A stretch of 64,000 nt of DNA, from positions 496,001-560,000 of the forward strand of contig JAQQWL010000018.1 in assembly GCA_038363925.1 (NCBI GenBank), given 5' to 3'. This stretch comes from Apiospora phragmitis. Taxonomy: Eukaryota; Ascomycota; Sordariomycetes; Amphisphaeriales; Apiosporaceae. The notes beneath the pieces were generated by a model. The model saw only the letters and a list, made by a program, of their open reading frames with translations. It was not told the DNA's origin and ran no database searches. The translations under genes and the position numbers were made by a program. Below, in pieces: positions 31,898 to 42,561 of this stretch; position 1 is the stretch's first letter, and every line of letters begins with the position of its first letter.

Positions 31898-32326
31898 ATG
31901 GCAACGCAAGATCTTGCATCAGCTTTGAAAGGCTTGGGGATCCGAACACATTGGTCATTGAATCTAGTCGTAGCGCAGGTTCTCTACACTCTACAAACGC
32001 CTAATGCTGTATTCCATGGCGTGGTAGCCGAGAACAAGGAGCGTTTGCTGGAGGACGGGCCGAACGTGGACTTGCTCTGGGTATGCGAACGAGATGGTTC
32101 TGTGGCCGTATGGCTGGAGGGCCAGCAGCGGCCCGCAATCAGGGAGGGCCAATCAGATCATAATATGGATGCGGTGATAGGGCACTATGACACCAGAAGT
32201 GGAGTCCTATACTACTCTGTAAAGTGGATCGGGTACGAATGCCCAACTTGGGAGTCGGAGCAGGACCTAGACCAGTATGCTGCTTTCCTGGACCAGTACT
32301 GGGCTACTTTGCAGCATCAAAACTGA
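31898..32326 (+). CDS. Small chromodomain protein
   Basis: The intact 142-residue frame ends in a chromodomain at about residues 92-136: AVIGHYDTRSGVLYYSVKW, then IGYECPTWESEQDL, with the aromatic positions Tyr97, Trp110 and Trp118 that in this fold form the methyl-lysine cage, and a C-terminal helix (AAFLDQYWATL). The N-terminal 90 residues are without known domain. Chromodomains bind methylated histone tails or occur at the end of some retrotransposon integrases. There is no integrase or RT beside this one, so an independent small chromatin protein is more likely. Whether it binds H3K9me is not known. Confidence 0.75.
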   Translation: MATQDLASALKGLGIRTHWSLNLVVAQVLYTLQTPNAVFHGVVAENKERLLEDGPNVDLLWVCERDGSVAVWLEGQQRPAIREGQSDHNMDAVIGHYDTRSGVLYYSVKWIGYECPTWESEQDLDQYAAFLDQYWATLQHQN

Positions 32327-32612
32327 TTCGATTGAGCGGATTTTTATCTGGAATAGAGGGATGGAGTACTCAGAGGTGGAAGCACTTCTAGCTGCAACCA
32401 GCTTTGGTCCATAAGGTGCTCTAAGGACACCAAGGTACCCGCACATCTAGCCGATCAAATGTATGATTTTCTGATATTGATTCGCGTAAAAGCGGCTAGC
32501 TGGCTGGATATTTAGGGAGCGGTAGCCTTAGCCCTCTGCGACATGATTCTCAAGATGTGCTTCAGCTGCGGACATTCGCCCAAACTTTGCTTGACCCGGT
32601 CACTTGACCACC

Positions 32613-33131
32613 ATGCAGCACGCCATCGCCGTCTTGACTACACTATCGGCAGCTGCTTCGCCAATGCGCAGCCGGACGAATGCGACAGGCTGCCAGGCTG
32701 CGACCCTCGGCAAATTTGCTTGGGAGATCAGGAACTTCGACCATCAGGTGTTGCATGCACGGGGAAATCTCAGCTTCGACCTATCGAATCCCGCATTGTC
32801 CCACACATCGCAATGTAGTGCATCGGATAGCCAGCCGTTCGGCGGTTTCTATGGTACCATTCCCTACACGTGCGCCGATGGGCTAGGGGTTACTATCACG
32901 CAGACGACTTTCGACTTCAGTGGAACTTTTTGTATTGCATACCTTCCGCATTTCTATCTTTCACTATTTACTACTCTGGGCCAAGAACCGGTAGGCCTGA
33001 TTCCATTCTACGACATGGCCCTCCAACAACTACCCCTTCTGGGGGGAACACTATATGCTGCGCGTCTCATGTCTCGCCATCGGTTAGGAGACAAAATTTT
33101 TGACAATATCGAACAGGCCTTGGAATGTTAG
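32613..33131 (+). CDS. Secreted protein, AA1-like domain
   Basis: I chose the ATG at 32613 (MQHAIAVLTTLSAAASP), which gives a plausible secretory signal peptide; the longer frame opens with TTG. The following TLGKFAWEIRNFDHQVL, GNLSFDLSNPALSHTSQC and a second Cys near TIPYTC fit the AA1-like fold of small secreted fungal proteins. After about residue 100 (GVTITQTTFDFSGTF) the expected pattern fades, and the last 60 codons overlap the start of the CIA30 frame in another frame. The C-terminal part may therefore be unspliced intron or decayed. It is a candidate secreted effector-like protein, without any stronger evidence for a role. Confidence 0.5.
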   Translation: MQHAIAVLTTLSAAASPMRSRTNATGCQAATLGKFAWEIRNFDHQVLHARGNLSFDLSNPALSHTSQCSASDSQPFGGFYGTIPYTCADGLGVTITQTTFDFSGTFCIAYLPHFYLSLFTTLGQEPVGLIPFYDMALQQLPLLGGTLYAARLMSRHRLGDKIFDNIEQALEC

Positions 33132-33546
33132 CCTCTGGGCGGCTGTCGACGACTCCGTTCGCGGCGGCAATAGCTCCTTACACCTGGACGATGTCACGCT
33201 CGGTGGCGCTGGCTTCGCCTCGCAGCAGACCGTTGGTTCCTTGGACTGGAACCTTGTCGGCTATGACGGACTGCTCGTCTCCGTTGCCCTATCTGACGGC
33301 AAGCTGTATACCCTCAACCTGAAGGACATATTGCCCACAAGCGATCGCGAGAGCGCTACGGTATGTGTTTTCACTCAAGGACAATGGATATCCAGCCTCT
33401 TGCAGCGCGACAGATGGGAAGTAGGATGTGTTTGCGGACGGCAACGAAGGCTCAATAACAACACGGGTGCTAATTCCTCCATGGGTGCTGGTCAGTGGCA
33501 CATCCACTTTTTGCCCATGTGGCTAGTATGCTTAGCCACCCCTTAG
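33100..33546 (+). pseudogene. CIA30-family (complex I intermediate-associated protein 30) fragment
   Basis: The frame reads RPWNVSLWAAVDDSVRGG, the typical start of the CIA30 domain, then TLGGAGFASQQTVGSLDW and YDGLLVSVALSDGKLYTLNL. CIA30/NDUFAF1 proteins help assemble respiratory complex I, but fungi also hold cytosolic relatives of unknown role. There is no ATG: the frame opens with TTG. A GTATGT donor at about 33361 probably begins an intron, and the remaining C-terminal part is not recognisable before the stop. It overlaps the 3' end of the AA1-like gene in another frame, so it is likely a degraded fragment joined to it. Confidence 0.7.
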
Positions 33547-34012
33547 ACTCGGTGTAAATGCCTGAATGAATTAGCTGCCTGTTCATTCTTCACTCAACCT
33601 GGATACTGCTGAGAATGAATGTTGCTTTTTTCGAGCTTAGGGCTCGGAACACGTTCTGCTTGTGAAGCTTCCTCGGCTTTTACATGATTAACTGCTGTCC
33701 AATCTACCAGCTCTAGGTTGCGGACAGTAGGACTGGGTGAGATGTACAGTCAATGAAGGCTTGATGGCTCAGCTAAAGACCCCTCGTTACGATCGACTCA
33801 GGAGCTTATGGGTCGCTTTGATTGATCCTGTCGAAGACTTATCCGACCAGTGTGGGTTTGGTTACCGATTGCCTTATCCTATTTTATTCCCCAAGCTAAT
33901 ATGTCTGCCTGGTGCAACCCCGAAGTTAGTCCTATCCCACCGATCAGGTTGTATACCGAATTCCTCCTTTCAGCCGTACCACCTAACGGTGGAAGCTACC
34001 AGCCTTGCCGTC
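33547..34012. other. No gene recognised
   Basis: This spacer lies between two convergent coding regions. Short frames only; no repeat was identified. Confidence 0.4.
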
Positions 34013-34990
34013 CTAGATCTTGACCCCTATGTCCGGATTCTCTAGCATCTCGACGATCTGATCTGTTGCGATCTCGAGGGCCTTTCCACTCATGTAGTCA
34101 AACCCGCTGAACGTTCGTGTGTGCTCGTCCCAAAAGATCTGAACAGGGAATCCCTCTCCGGCTGGTCGCACCGCAAGGGAGAGGCATGGCAGACCAGCCA
34201 GTACATAGCACCCAAAGTCCTCTCCATCCCACGAATCACCAGGCGCACCAGTCCATAAAGCCTTGCGGCGACACCACCTGATGCGCTGTCTATCATGCCC
34301 GAGATCAAGGACGGCCGAATCGAGGCGCACATATACGCCATGCCAGGAGTTCCTAGAGCGCCAGCGCTTCACGCGTTTCTCGTGGATCACATCGTCGGGC
34401 TGTCCTGCCTTCCGCTTCTGGCAAAGGGGTAAAGTCACTGACCCAAGCACCGGTGGCAAGGCTTTATCCTCAGTCACTGGGGTGGCAGGGTATGCAGTGG
34501 ACTCTGCTTGCGATTTGGGTGCTGTTGATGCATTTTGTATCGGTGCAGCTCCTCCTGTGTCTGATGTTGAATACGAAGAGTCCGCTATGCTGTTCAGTTC
34601 GCCAGAGGGTATGGTTGCATGGCCAAACCAAAGCTCTTTGTCGAGCAGATCTGGATTGGTGTCGATGAATGAGAGAACATCATCCAAAAGCGGCACCTCC
34701 ATGGAACAATATTCAAGAGTCGGTAGCGATGATAGATCGACAGCTGTCGACTTGTCGAGAGGTAACCATGCTCGTTCATTGCCGCCATAACCTAGGCTTG
34801 CTACCGATAGCTCCTCAGGCTCGAAAGAATCGAATTCAGGGAATAAGAATGTCTCGAGAAGGCCATGCGGCCAGAAACTGCTTCGTAGGTTCGCGGCCAG
34901 TATGGCCTGGTTGGTTGAGAGAGAGTTTATCGCCGCAGGCCAATTTTCGGTGTCATCGAAGCTGACTACGGGATATGTCTCTGTGGACAT
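34013..34990 (-). CDS. Nuclear-type protein of unknown family, copy 1 (intact)
   Basis: The intact 325-residue frame starts at an ATG with MSTETYPVVSFDD. The N-terminal half is acidic and Ser/Pro-rich, resembling an activation region. A basic bipartite-like cluster lies at about 192-211 (QKRKAGQPDD...HEKRVKRWRSR). Residues about 218-315 form a conserved domain with GVYVRLDSAVLDLG, WCRRKALWTGAPGD, CYVLAGLPCLSLAVRP and FPVQIFWDEHTRTFSG. The same domain order occurs in the gene at 60263-61410, at much lower identity, so this is an old duplicated family. I recognise no named domain. The layout suggests a transcription regulator, which is inference. A TATA sequence (TATAAAT) lies at 35066-35072. 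Confidence 0.6.
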   Translation of the reverse strand: MSTETYPVVSFDDTENWPAAINSLSTNQAILAANLRSSFWPHGLLETFLFPEFDSFEPEELSVASLGYGGNERAWLPLDKSTAVDLSSLPTLEYCSMEVPLLDDVLSFIDTNPDLLDKELWFGHATIPSGELNSIADSSYSTSDTGGAAPIQNASTAPKSQAESTAYPATPVTEDKALPPVLGSVTLPLCQKRKAGQPDDVIHEKRVKRWRSRNSWHGVYVRLDSAVLDLGHDRQRIRWCRRKALWTGAPGDSWDGEDFGCYVLAGLPCLSLAVRPAGEGFPVQIFWDEHTRTFSGFDYMSGKALEIATDQIVEMLENPDIGVKI

Positions 34991-35065
34991 CGTGTGGACG
35001 TTTTTGGGAGGGGACTAGGAAGAAAAGTTGGGAGTTCAGAGACGGAGACTTGGAAATCGCCAGGC

Positions 35066-35072
35066 ATTTATA
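35066..35072 (-). promoter_or_regulatory. TATA box for the 34.0-35.0 kb gene
   Basis: Minus-strand TATAAAT, within GAGTATAAATGCC, lies about 75 bp upstream of the ATG at 34990. Distance and motif are typical for a fungal TATA element. Confidence 0.5.
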
Positions 35073-35886
35073 CTCGCTCACCACGGCCTTGTCGTCTCAG
35101 ACTGCTGTGGCAGTGCATTGCCCAGAAGCCTGACTCTCCCTCTTCTCTGCATTCCTATCTACGACTCTATCAGCTGACAGCTACGTCAGACAGACTCCAT
35201 TAGGTACCGTATCGTCAGCCTCGGGTCTAAATGGGTACCGCTGCGGGTGACCAGACCAGTGTCGTTTACTCGACTGAGTCCTCGCTAGACGGCCTTGGCT
35301 GTGGGTGGCTAGATCAGTGCGATCCGCCTCTTGCGAGGTCGAGACATGAGGTGAGATGAGGTGTGTCTTAGGTCTCTACATGCCAGGTAGGGGGTAGCTC
35401 TGGCCTGCCTCTGGCTAGTGAGGGAAGGAAACCGTGAATAAGCATCGGTTCGCTGCGCAACATACGAACTAGCAACCTTTAGTGAACTCGTGACGTCCAA
35501 ATTGGTGGCGACAGGTTTCCGTGCCTACACGCTTGCTATTAGGGAACGAGGCCCTTTGACCAACAATGCCGTAAAAGGCCTTTAGCGGCTGTGTATAGAT
35601 GATATCCGCGAATGACGTAACCAGGAGTACGTTTCATAGCCTCCTCGTCAGCCGAATCTCGGGAGGATCATTGCCCTTGGTCAATTGTTCCTACCATAAG
35701 ACGATTACAAGCGGCGGCCTCCCTTACAGGGGCTCGTCTCTTCGCCCTTTCATATCACCTGGCAACTAAAGCCTCGCGGGTATAAATCTCAGCTTTCTGT
35801 CTAGTTTTCTCCCTTCCTGGGTCCCCCCGTGTCCGTCCATCATAAACAAAGTCTTTACCTGAACTCTATTACCATTCACTCTAGCC
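35073..35886. other. No gene; 3' part is a duplicated promoter
   Basis: The part from about 35540 matches the minus-strand region 5753-6110 and includes CCTCGCGGGTATAAA at about 35772-35786, the TATA element of the gene at 35887. The part up to 35540 has no recognisable feature. Confidence 0.5.
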
Positions 35887-36247
35887 ATGTCTACACAAAA
35901 TCATCCCTTCAACATCTCAGAGCACCCTGAACTTATAAGCCAGGCCACCAAATGCTATAAAATAGCCAATAACTTCGAGGGATGCGCCAAAAGGCTCCAA
36001 GGAATACTGAGAAGCCTGCCTAACTGCAACTACGACTACGACTGCGACTGTAAATACTTGGAGGAGGAATACCTTTACAGAATCCAGGATGTCGGCGAGT
36101 TCGTCGGCGAGCTTGAATTCAAAGTCGGCAATAAGGGACCCACGCCGGTAGAAACCAAGGGGGGGCGATCCAATGGATTGGCTTCTTTTGGTATTTGCCT
36201 TCGGTTTCTTTCTGGGTCTTATAGTGGCATACGCTGGGAACCACTAG
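35887..36247 (+). pseudogene. Small cysteine-containing, C-terminally membrane-anchored protein, copy 2 (frameshifted)
   Basis: From the ATG at 35887 the frame reads MSTQNHPFNISEHPEL, a Cys/Asp cluster (CNYDYDCDCKYLEEE), and then GELEFKVGNKGPTPVE. A run of seven G at 36159-36165 has lost or gained a base; in the neighbouring frame the protein continues with DPMDWLLLVFAFGFF and a single hydrophobic helix ending at the TAG at 36245. Homology with the copy at 5377-5752 supports this reading. The frame as it stands runs on to 36489 without resemblance to anything. Function unknown; slippage at the G run could in principle give both forms. Confidence 0.6.
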
Positions 36248-36655
36248 TAGCTCAAGCTACATCGAGGCGTAGATGGCGCGCTAGCACTGACCTCGGTGGC
36301 CCTGGCGAAGTAGCCGACGATGGTGCAGTTAAGGCTGGAATGCCGTGCTGTAGGGTGTTCAAGAGACAGAGTCAAGTAACGCTTGAGTGGATGTCTGCGG
36401 CTGGGGTCAGGGCGGCTCATCCATCCACATCCATCAATATTGCTCTTGATGGATTGAAGTTGAAGCTGAGTCAGCCGAGTTCTCGTTGATTGATGGAATG
36501 TTGATCCACGAGGCGCAATGGTTGATGGATATGGAATTGAGTTGAGTACCCCTGTTAATAGCTAATATATTTCCTAATCAGGTATACAGTGGGTCCGATA
36601 TGATAATATGGTAATAGTACAAGTCCTGAGTGATGTCCATACTACGTATGGGTAT
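36248..36655. other. No gene recognised
   Basis: Short TTGATGGAT-type repeated words occur around 36430-36530. No coding region is supported before the hAT fragment. Confidence 0.4.
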
Positions 36656-37975
36656 CTATGCAAGCTGCGATGCCAGCTTTGTACCCGGCTCCTCTTCCAA
36701 AGCTATATATAACAGGCTATCGTCCATCAACATATCATCCAACTCATCAATAAGGCCTGCCTTAAGCCATGACCTCAACGTCTGCACCAACCCAATAGTA
36801 GAAGCATCCAGTCGTGACCGCAGAGGTGTTACCATTAACCCAACAGCCGAGAATAGCCTCTCGCATTCGGCACTCGTAGCCGGGACCGTCATCACGTCTA
36901 ACGCCATCCGAGACAACCGGGGATACTCGTACTGCTTGGAGATCCAGTACGTGATGGGATCAACCACGCCTTTGTTGTGGTCCTCCCCTTGCACAGCTAT
37001 CACCCATCGCGTGTACTGATCCGTTAACGAGGGCGCAATCCTGGGCATTAGCTGACTGCGACACTCATCCTGGAAGTCATCTAACCCTGTGTGGTACGTC
37101 TTCCGTCGTTTGGCGATAGGCCCTTCTTGGCTGGGTCCTCTAGTTAGCTCGAGATCACGATACTCATTATCCCATAGTGCTTGAACCTTCGCCTTTGCCT
37201 CGTTGGCCCAGGAAGGATTCTCAGTCCAGATCGTCTCGAAGAAGGTCCACTGAATACCAGGATCTAGCGCAGCCGCTGCATAGTATACTGGTGTATCAGA
37301 AAGTGTAGCGTAGTACTTTTCAAGCTTTATCCAACCAAGGTTGACGTTGATGCCGAACTGCTCTGGCTCAGGGTACTGATCAATTAGCTCCTTCGCCGTC
37401 TCAAGCCTTTTCAGCAGATACTCGAATGACTGCATCACGCTTGGCATTAAGCCGTACGCCTCAAAAATACCGCCGGCCCGGTAACGAGCCTGGCCGTCGC
37501 CCTGGAGCACCTTGACGATGACGTGGAAGTGTTGAAGAAGATCAGCGAAGGCCTCCATGACGGCCCAGTCATTATCGTCGATAATGCTTGACTTCTCAAG
37601 GCAGAAGGGTATTCTCGCGACCTTGGTATCGGTACAATACTTCTTCGCTTTGAGAATAAATTCATCGTAGTATGGCCGAAGGACCAGCATCCTCTGGAGC
37701 ATATAGTACTGCGATAGCCAACGCGTATCGTTATCAAGTACTACGTCGAGTGACTTCCTCTCCTTGTCAGCACGGTCCGTAGCCTGTTCGGCGTGTTCCT
37801 TCTGTATCTTCCGAAGCATCGGCGTGAAGATATCAGATTCCTTACTACCCCCATCCTGCCCGTCTTCACTGCCCGTCTTCACTGCAGTCTTAGCGTCCCA
37901 GGCTAATCCGTAGGGTATCATTGCCAATGCCTTGCTACACCTGCGGAGGGGCCTAGGTAGGTAGATGGATCGCAT
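36656..37975 (-). mobile_element. hAT-family transposase, N-terminally truncated
   Basis: The 439-codon frame contains DNDTRWLSQYYMLQRML, the typical segment before the insertion domain, the long alpha-helical insertion, and near the end the hAT dimerisation region: DPITYWISKQYEYPRLSRMA, VPATSAECERLFSAVG and VQTLRSWLKAGL. The N-terminal BED zinc finger and the first catalytic Asp region are missing; a stop lies directly upstream of the ATG. The rest has no internal stop, so truncation is probably recent. Terminal inverted repeats and target duplication were not found. Confidence 0.9.
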
Positions 37976-38965
37976 TTAGCTCTCTTACCCCGGAGTGTGC
38001 ATCTTGGCATGGAACCCCTATCCAAGAATTCCAAGCCCAAGTGACCATATAAAAATATAGGTGCTGCTGGAAAGGCATACGCCTCTGATGGCAAGGAGAG
38101 TGAGAAGATAGCTGGTGATGCATTGCGCAATGACGCGTTAACAACAGTGAGGTATGCGCTGAACGAGCCAAAAGACAGCAATTGGCAGTGTCATTTTTAC
38201 ACTTGTCTTCCACGACACGAGACAGTATTGGGTTGGTAGCAGGGCACCTCTGCGCTCATGTGCTCATTGCTTTGCATCGCCAGTACTGTATGCACATGCC
38301 GAGGGATAACTGGATGTTCTGCTTTGCTATGGCCCAAGGCCGCGCAATTGTGGTATCTGAATGGTGTCCCAGAGCATACCGAAGGCCTCCGATAGTTACG
38401 ACCAACATGGCGACAAAGCGCTGGAGCATCTGCACATGTAGACACGCGTTATCATTTCGTAGCCTACTACCATAACGTAACAATCGTTCACGGTCGGTCA
38501 ACAACAAGTCTTACGTTGACACTTCCAGCACCGCCTAAGGACAGTTCATAATGGAGCCGTAGCGCCAGAACCTCCTCCTATCCTTCCTAGAACCCCTTAT
38601 ATCCGTAATCCGGATTAGCCACGGAGCGCGTCCGACAGGTCAATTATCCTATTCCATGGAGAACATGCATGAAGGGTCCGCTACCAAGAACCCGCGTTTA
38701 GCGAGCCGTTTAGGTAGCATGGGTACATGGGGACCATGCTGGCCATTAAATACAGCCCAGTCAACACCAAAGTATATTTCGTTCACCAAAACCTGGATTG
38801 GTGACGTTGCAGTACGAAGCAGACTAGCGTTAATGTACTTGATCGGTTCAAAACGGGCGAAGAGCTCACGCGGACGGCAGACTCGATCCGAGTATGCCTT
38901 GGTTTGGGTGGAAACCCGCATGTGGTGAAGCATGAGTTGGAGGGAAGGTGTGACCTGGCGTGGTG
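37976..38965. other. No gene recognised; probable hAT 5' remnant at left edge
   Basis: The minus-strand frame VRELNAIHLPTYL just upstream of the hAT frame may be its continuation out of frame. The remaining 900 bp have only short unsupported frames. Confidence 0.4.
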
Positions 38966-40437
38966 GTGTGTACCGCAAGGCCGAGCCACGGCCGAGCGAC
39001 ACGATCGAGCGGCCAAGTCGAAGCCATCCATTTCGAGGCCCAGGCAGACGCCAGCGACCACGCGAATGCCATTGCTGGCATAGACAGCGACGCGGATGCC
39101 GAGTACGAAACCGACCCCGAGTATGTTGCAGCAGTTCCCGCTGCCGCGGCGGAGCCTCTGTCTGTCTACGACGTCATCCCCGATGAGGATGGCGGGACTG
39201 TCATTCCCAACAGTCCGATAGACAGAAGGGTCCGAGGCAGCTGCCTTCGCCGCGAAGGCCGCAAGGTAAGCATGATTCTCGTCTATTGACTGCATGGTCG
39301 ACTGACCGTTGACGCTCGTCATACAGCAGGCACTCCAGGTTCGCAACCGACGGTGGAGCGGCAGCCCGGCCGTACCGAGCCCAGCTCCACGACGAACACT
39401 GCACCAACCGCCGCGACGATTGCCGGCGTCCGGGCAGCACCTACAAGATACCTCGACCACGGCACGATGGATGCGTCGCTGCAGAGAGCGGTACGTTGGA
39501 ATAGCCGGGTGGCGGCCAGAAGACCCTTGGCGCCGATCATGTTGGCACAACCACGGCAATGCCCTCCCAGACCGGGGGAAACCGGTGGAAAGCTGTCACA
39601 GATCGTCCGCCAAGGAAGGTCTGTACATAATGCGGCGAGGCGCGCGCCAGACTACTCCAATGACCAGACGCAAATTGCAGCGGGGCACCCTGGCGAAGAA
39701 GATGGTGGGAATGCTGGAGGACCTACGGACGAGTCTCAACGGTATCCAGTTTGCCTAAAGAAGTAGCACTTGTACAGTTGTCGGAATAGGTCTTCATCCT
39801 GCCATGACTAAATCGAGAGCTTATCCCCGCAACTGCTGTGCTCGCTTCTTCCATGCTGTCGGAGCTTCGACTCATAGTATCGGTCGTCAAGCGGTGCCGG
39901 CGCGTTAGGAAGAACCGTCCTTTTTGTGGCAGTTTCATATAATCGGATACTTAGAACTTAGCCATTCCATTTGTTCTCTGCCTATAATTGAACGAGAAGC
40001 CAAGCGACTATAGACTACAGAGACAGTTGTCGTCTGACCTCCGCCAAGGTCATTAGACTCAGATAGACCGTTCCGGATGACTTCGAGTGTGACGGCCCTC
40101 TGACAGTGGCAGTCAATCAACTGATTATGGGTAAACACGAAAGCAGGGGAAAAGTCGATTTGTCGTCCAGGCGGTTTGGAGCTCTGCCTGCAATTGAACT
40201 AGAAGCCCGGCCCCATGTAGCACAGCCACTTTCTCCTGTGGCTGACGTAGGAGCCACCCCTTAACTCGCTTCTTCCACCGTTCAATATTCATGCTCTTTT
40301 AGCACGTGAGCCGAACAACAATAGCTTTCATACAATGGTTACAGTCACAACAATCAACCTTCAATACAGGTAGTAAACCTTCATTTCTATATTCTAACAG
40401 CTATTTTGCCGCCGAGGCCGTAAGGTTTCTTTCCCGT
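38966..40437 (+). pseudogene. MADS-like gene B copy lacking its start, with shared 3' flank
   Basis: This copy begins in the middle of gene B (EAIHFEAQADASDH) and so lacks the MADS-like start. It keeps the acidic segment (YETDPEYVAAVP, SVYDVIPDEDGG) and an intact-looking GTAAGC...ACAGCAG intron at about 39266-39329. The joined 3' exon reads ERQPGRTEPSSTTNTAP and VRWNSRVAARRPLAPIM, and ends QRYPVCLKK with a TAG near 39764. From 39755 to 40437 it matches the 3' flank at 21552-22238 nearly base for base. This is the best guide to the true exon structure of gene B. Confidence 0.7.
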
Positions 40438-40559
40438 ACTCTATAGGATGTCTCAGTGCCAGATTGCCGAAACCTCCATCTACTGCAGTGTTGCATGCAA
40501 CTTTACAACACGGAAGCATTGCCATGCGCACCTCCACCGTTTGTCATCTCCATACAAGG

Positions 40560-41059
40560 CTAGGCCAGCCTCTCGACACTGCTGTCGGGCAGCAAAGATG
40601 GCGTGTCAACCGACTGTTTCATAGAGGCCACAGCATTACTGTCCGCAGAGTTCGCTCTATCGCTGATGATCTCCTCAGGCCATCGTACACTACACTCCGC
40701 GCCATCTCCGAAAAGTGCTGAATTCATCGTACGGGGCCATGGCGGACAGAGGTCGGATAGGTCGCCCATATTGTACGTATTTGGAAATCCTGCAGGCGCA
40801 AGTAAAGCAGGGTCAATCGACCCGAACCAGCGAAATGCAGATTAGGGGTCTTGATGATGAGCAGAGTCAGATCGCTGATTTCCGTTCTCATCTTCCGTAT
40901 CTCATCACGCAGTACCTCTATTGTCGCCTTCATCTGTGAAATATCTTCTGCCTTTCGTGCACGAGTAGCCCTAGCTGCATCGCGATTCGTCTGGCGTCTT
41001 CTTTCGGGACCTGTGGACTGTGCAGCGGGCACAGTGCTGGGAAGCAGCTGGTCTTCCAT
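40560..41059 (-). CDS. bZIP transcription factor
   Basis: The frame from the ATG at 41059 has a basic region with the invariant N-x7-R pattern (Asn25, Arg33, in NRDAARATRARK). It is followed, exactly ten residues after Arg33, by a four-heptad zipper: Met43, Leu50, Met57, Leu64. This fits a bZIP DNA-binding dimer. The frame then loses sense and stops at 40724. A second frame (MGDLSDLCPPWPRTMNSALFG ... SSVERLA) to 40560 is the probable continuation after an intron ending at a CCTGCAG acceptor near 40794; the donor is uncertain. The protein would be about 130-150 residues, small for a bZIP factor. Confidence 0.65.
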
Positions 41060-41521
41060 CGTCTTGGCCGTCCTTGAAGTTACGAAGAACAGGGTTTCGA
41101 GGTTTACTGGTTAGTAGAGGAAGGTGAGAGAAAAAGGGAAGAACATCAATTACTCAAAGATGTATAGGCTAAGGCTTATTCAGTATGGCCAAGATATTTC
41201 TTTAATTATGTTCCCTCTTTATAATAGTTGTCTGCGGTTCGTAATACTGACAAAGCCCTCCAGCTTCCTTCGTCGGTACAATGTGAGGCTATATGTACAA
41301 TACCAGCAGGCGTATGTGCCATCCTATTCCGTCGCATACTTCCCACACCTGCATTAGAGCAGAAACCACGAGACAAGGAGCTACTACTGTGCTGCTACTC
41401 CGACACTACCCCCTTCAGTGTTCCTATCTCTACTCCAAACAATACGAGATCCTAGTTCTGCTTTCACAGTCGCACTTTTCGCACGGTGCTTGTAAAACAA
41501 CTTGCAGCTCGATCCCGCCTC
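41060..41521. other. No gene recognised
   Basis: AT-rich spacer containing the likely bZIP promoter. Only short open frames without support. Confidence 0.4.
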
Positions 41522-42060
41522 GCGGCCGTGTCCCACCGCTCGTGCGTCGGGTTCTAGTACGCGAGCGCGCTGAAGATGTCGCAGTACCGCCCGAGGTCGC
41601 GCGTCGGCCATGGACATCTAGCTATTCAAAGCGGCTCCGTCAAATTTCTGGGCCTTCTTGAGGCGTGTTTCTGAATGTCCATTGAGCTACAATAGCGTCT
41701 CGCGGAACGGTAGATATAGCAAGTGCTAGCTTGCGGGTGTGAAATGTAGCTGACATGATGAGCTCGAGTTGGGTGGAAGTGATCTCGCCAGGGCACTTGC
41801 TGGTCTGGTCCCAGGAGCCATGTTGGCGAAAAGGATTCGAAAAAGATTTCTGGCCCAGCTTCTCTTACAGAGGAGAAGTTCTCGAGATTGGGCAGTTGAC
41901 CCGAATGACGCGGGGTCACCACGCTGCTTTCCAGGGGACCTGGCCCGCTAGTCGCGCTAGTGCGCCATTGCTGCTCTTCCGACTCTGCGGGCAACTATGG
42001 AAGCCAGGACCGGAAACCGCCCACGAGAGTGTTCAAGCTTAAGCAGCAAAAGGCACCACT
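41522..42060 (-). repeat. Inverted partial composite unit (end of A plus start of gene B)
   Basis: On the minus strand, the tail of repeat A is followed by the start region of gene B, as in the units at 20 and 57 kb. The B part carries TAG (41554-41556) where two other copies have TGG and is soon truncated. The copy is heavily decayed. Confidence 0.75.
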
Positions 42061-42233
42061 GTATGTTACTGGATAATTCTGGTTCCATTCGAAAGCGGCG
42101 CACCTCGACTCCGAGGACGGCTCGGCCCGTCTCGGTATCCACTCTAGGGGTAGACAAATTATCTGGGCTCCGTGTCTTCTCGTATCCTTGCAGTGCCCGG
42201 AGTATCTTCCTGGGCCTCTTTCGTTTGCTCTGG

Positions 42234-42479
42234 TTATAATAGGGGAGTCCAAATCTTTGACCATGTCAAATGTGGATATACGGTCGGAAACCCAAACCCG
42301 GTTTGGCAGAGATCCCCCCGATTGTGGAGCAACTGATCTGCAAAAGCCCCATCTATTTGACGTCCTTCCTTTCTCACTTGCTCATTGACTATTTGGGCGG
42401 GATCAGTAACATATATCTGCTGCTTATAACCGCTGCTTATGACAATTTCCGCTTGTATTGGTGCTAGGTAGGCTACCAT
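42234..42479 (-). pseudogene. Hypothetical protein in duplicated segment, copy 2 (shorter)
   Basis: The frame from the ATG at 42479 begins MVAYLAPIQAEIVISSGYK and continues DPAQIVNEQVRKEGRQIDG, matching the copy at 27601-28161 for about 50 residues, then diverges after a base change in a C run. Either the gene ends in an unrecognised splice here, or it is broken. Confidence 0.35.
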
Positions 42480-42561
42480 GGTGACTCCTAAGATGAAGTG
42501 ATCGCTCCGGGGCCAGAAGCATGCCAATGTGTTCAGTGGACTGCCACCCGCGGTGCCGCCT

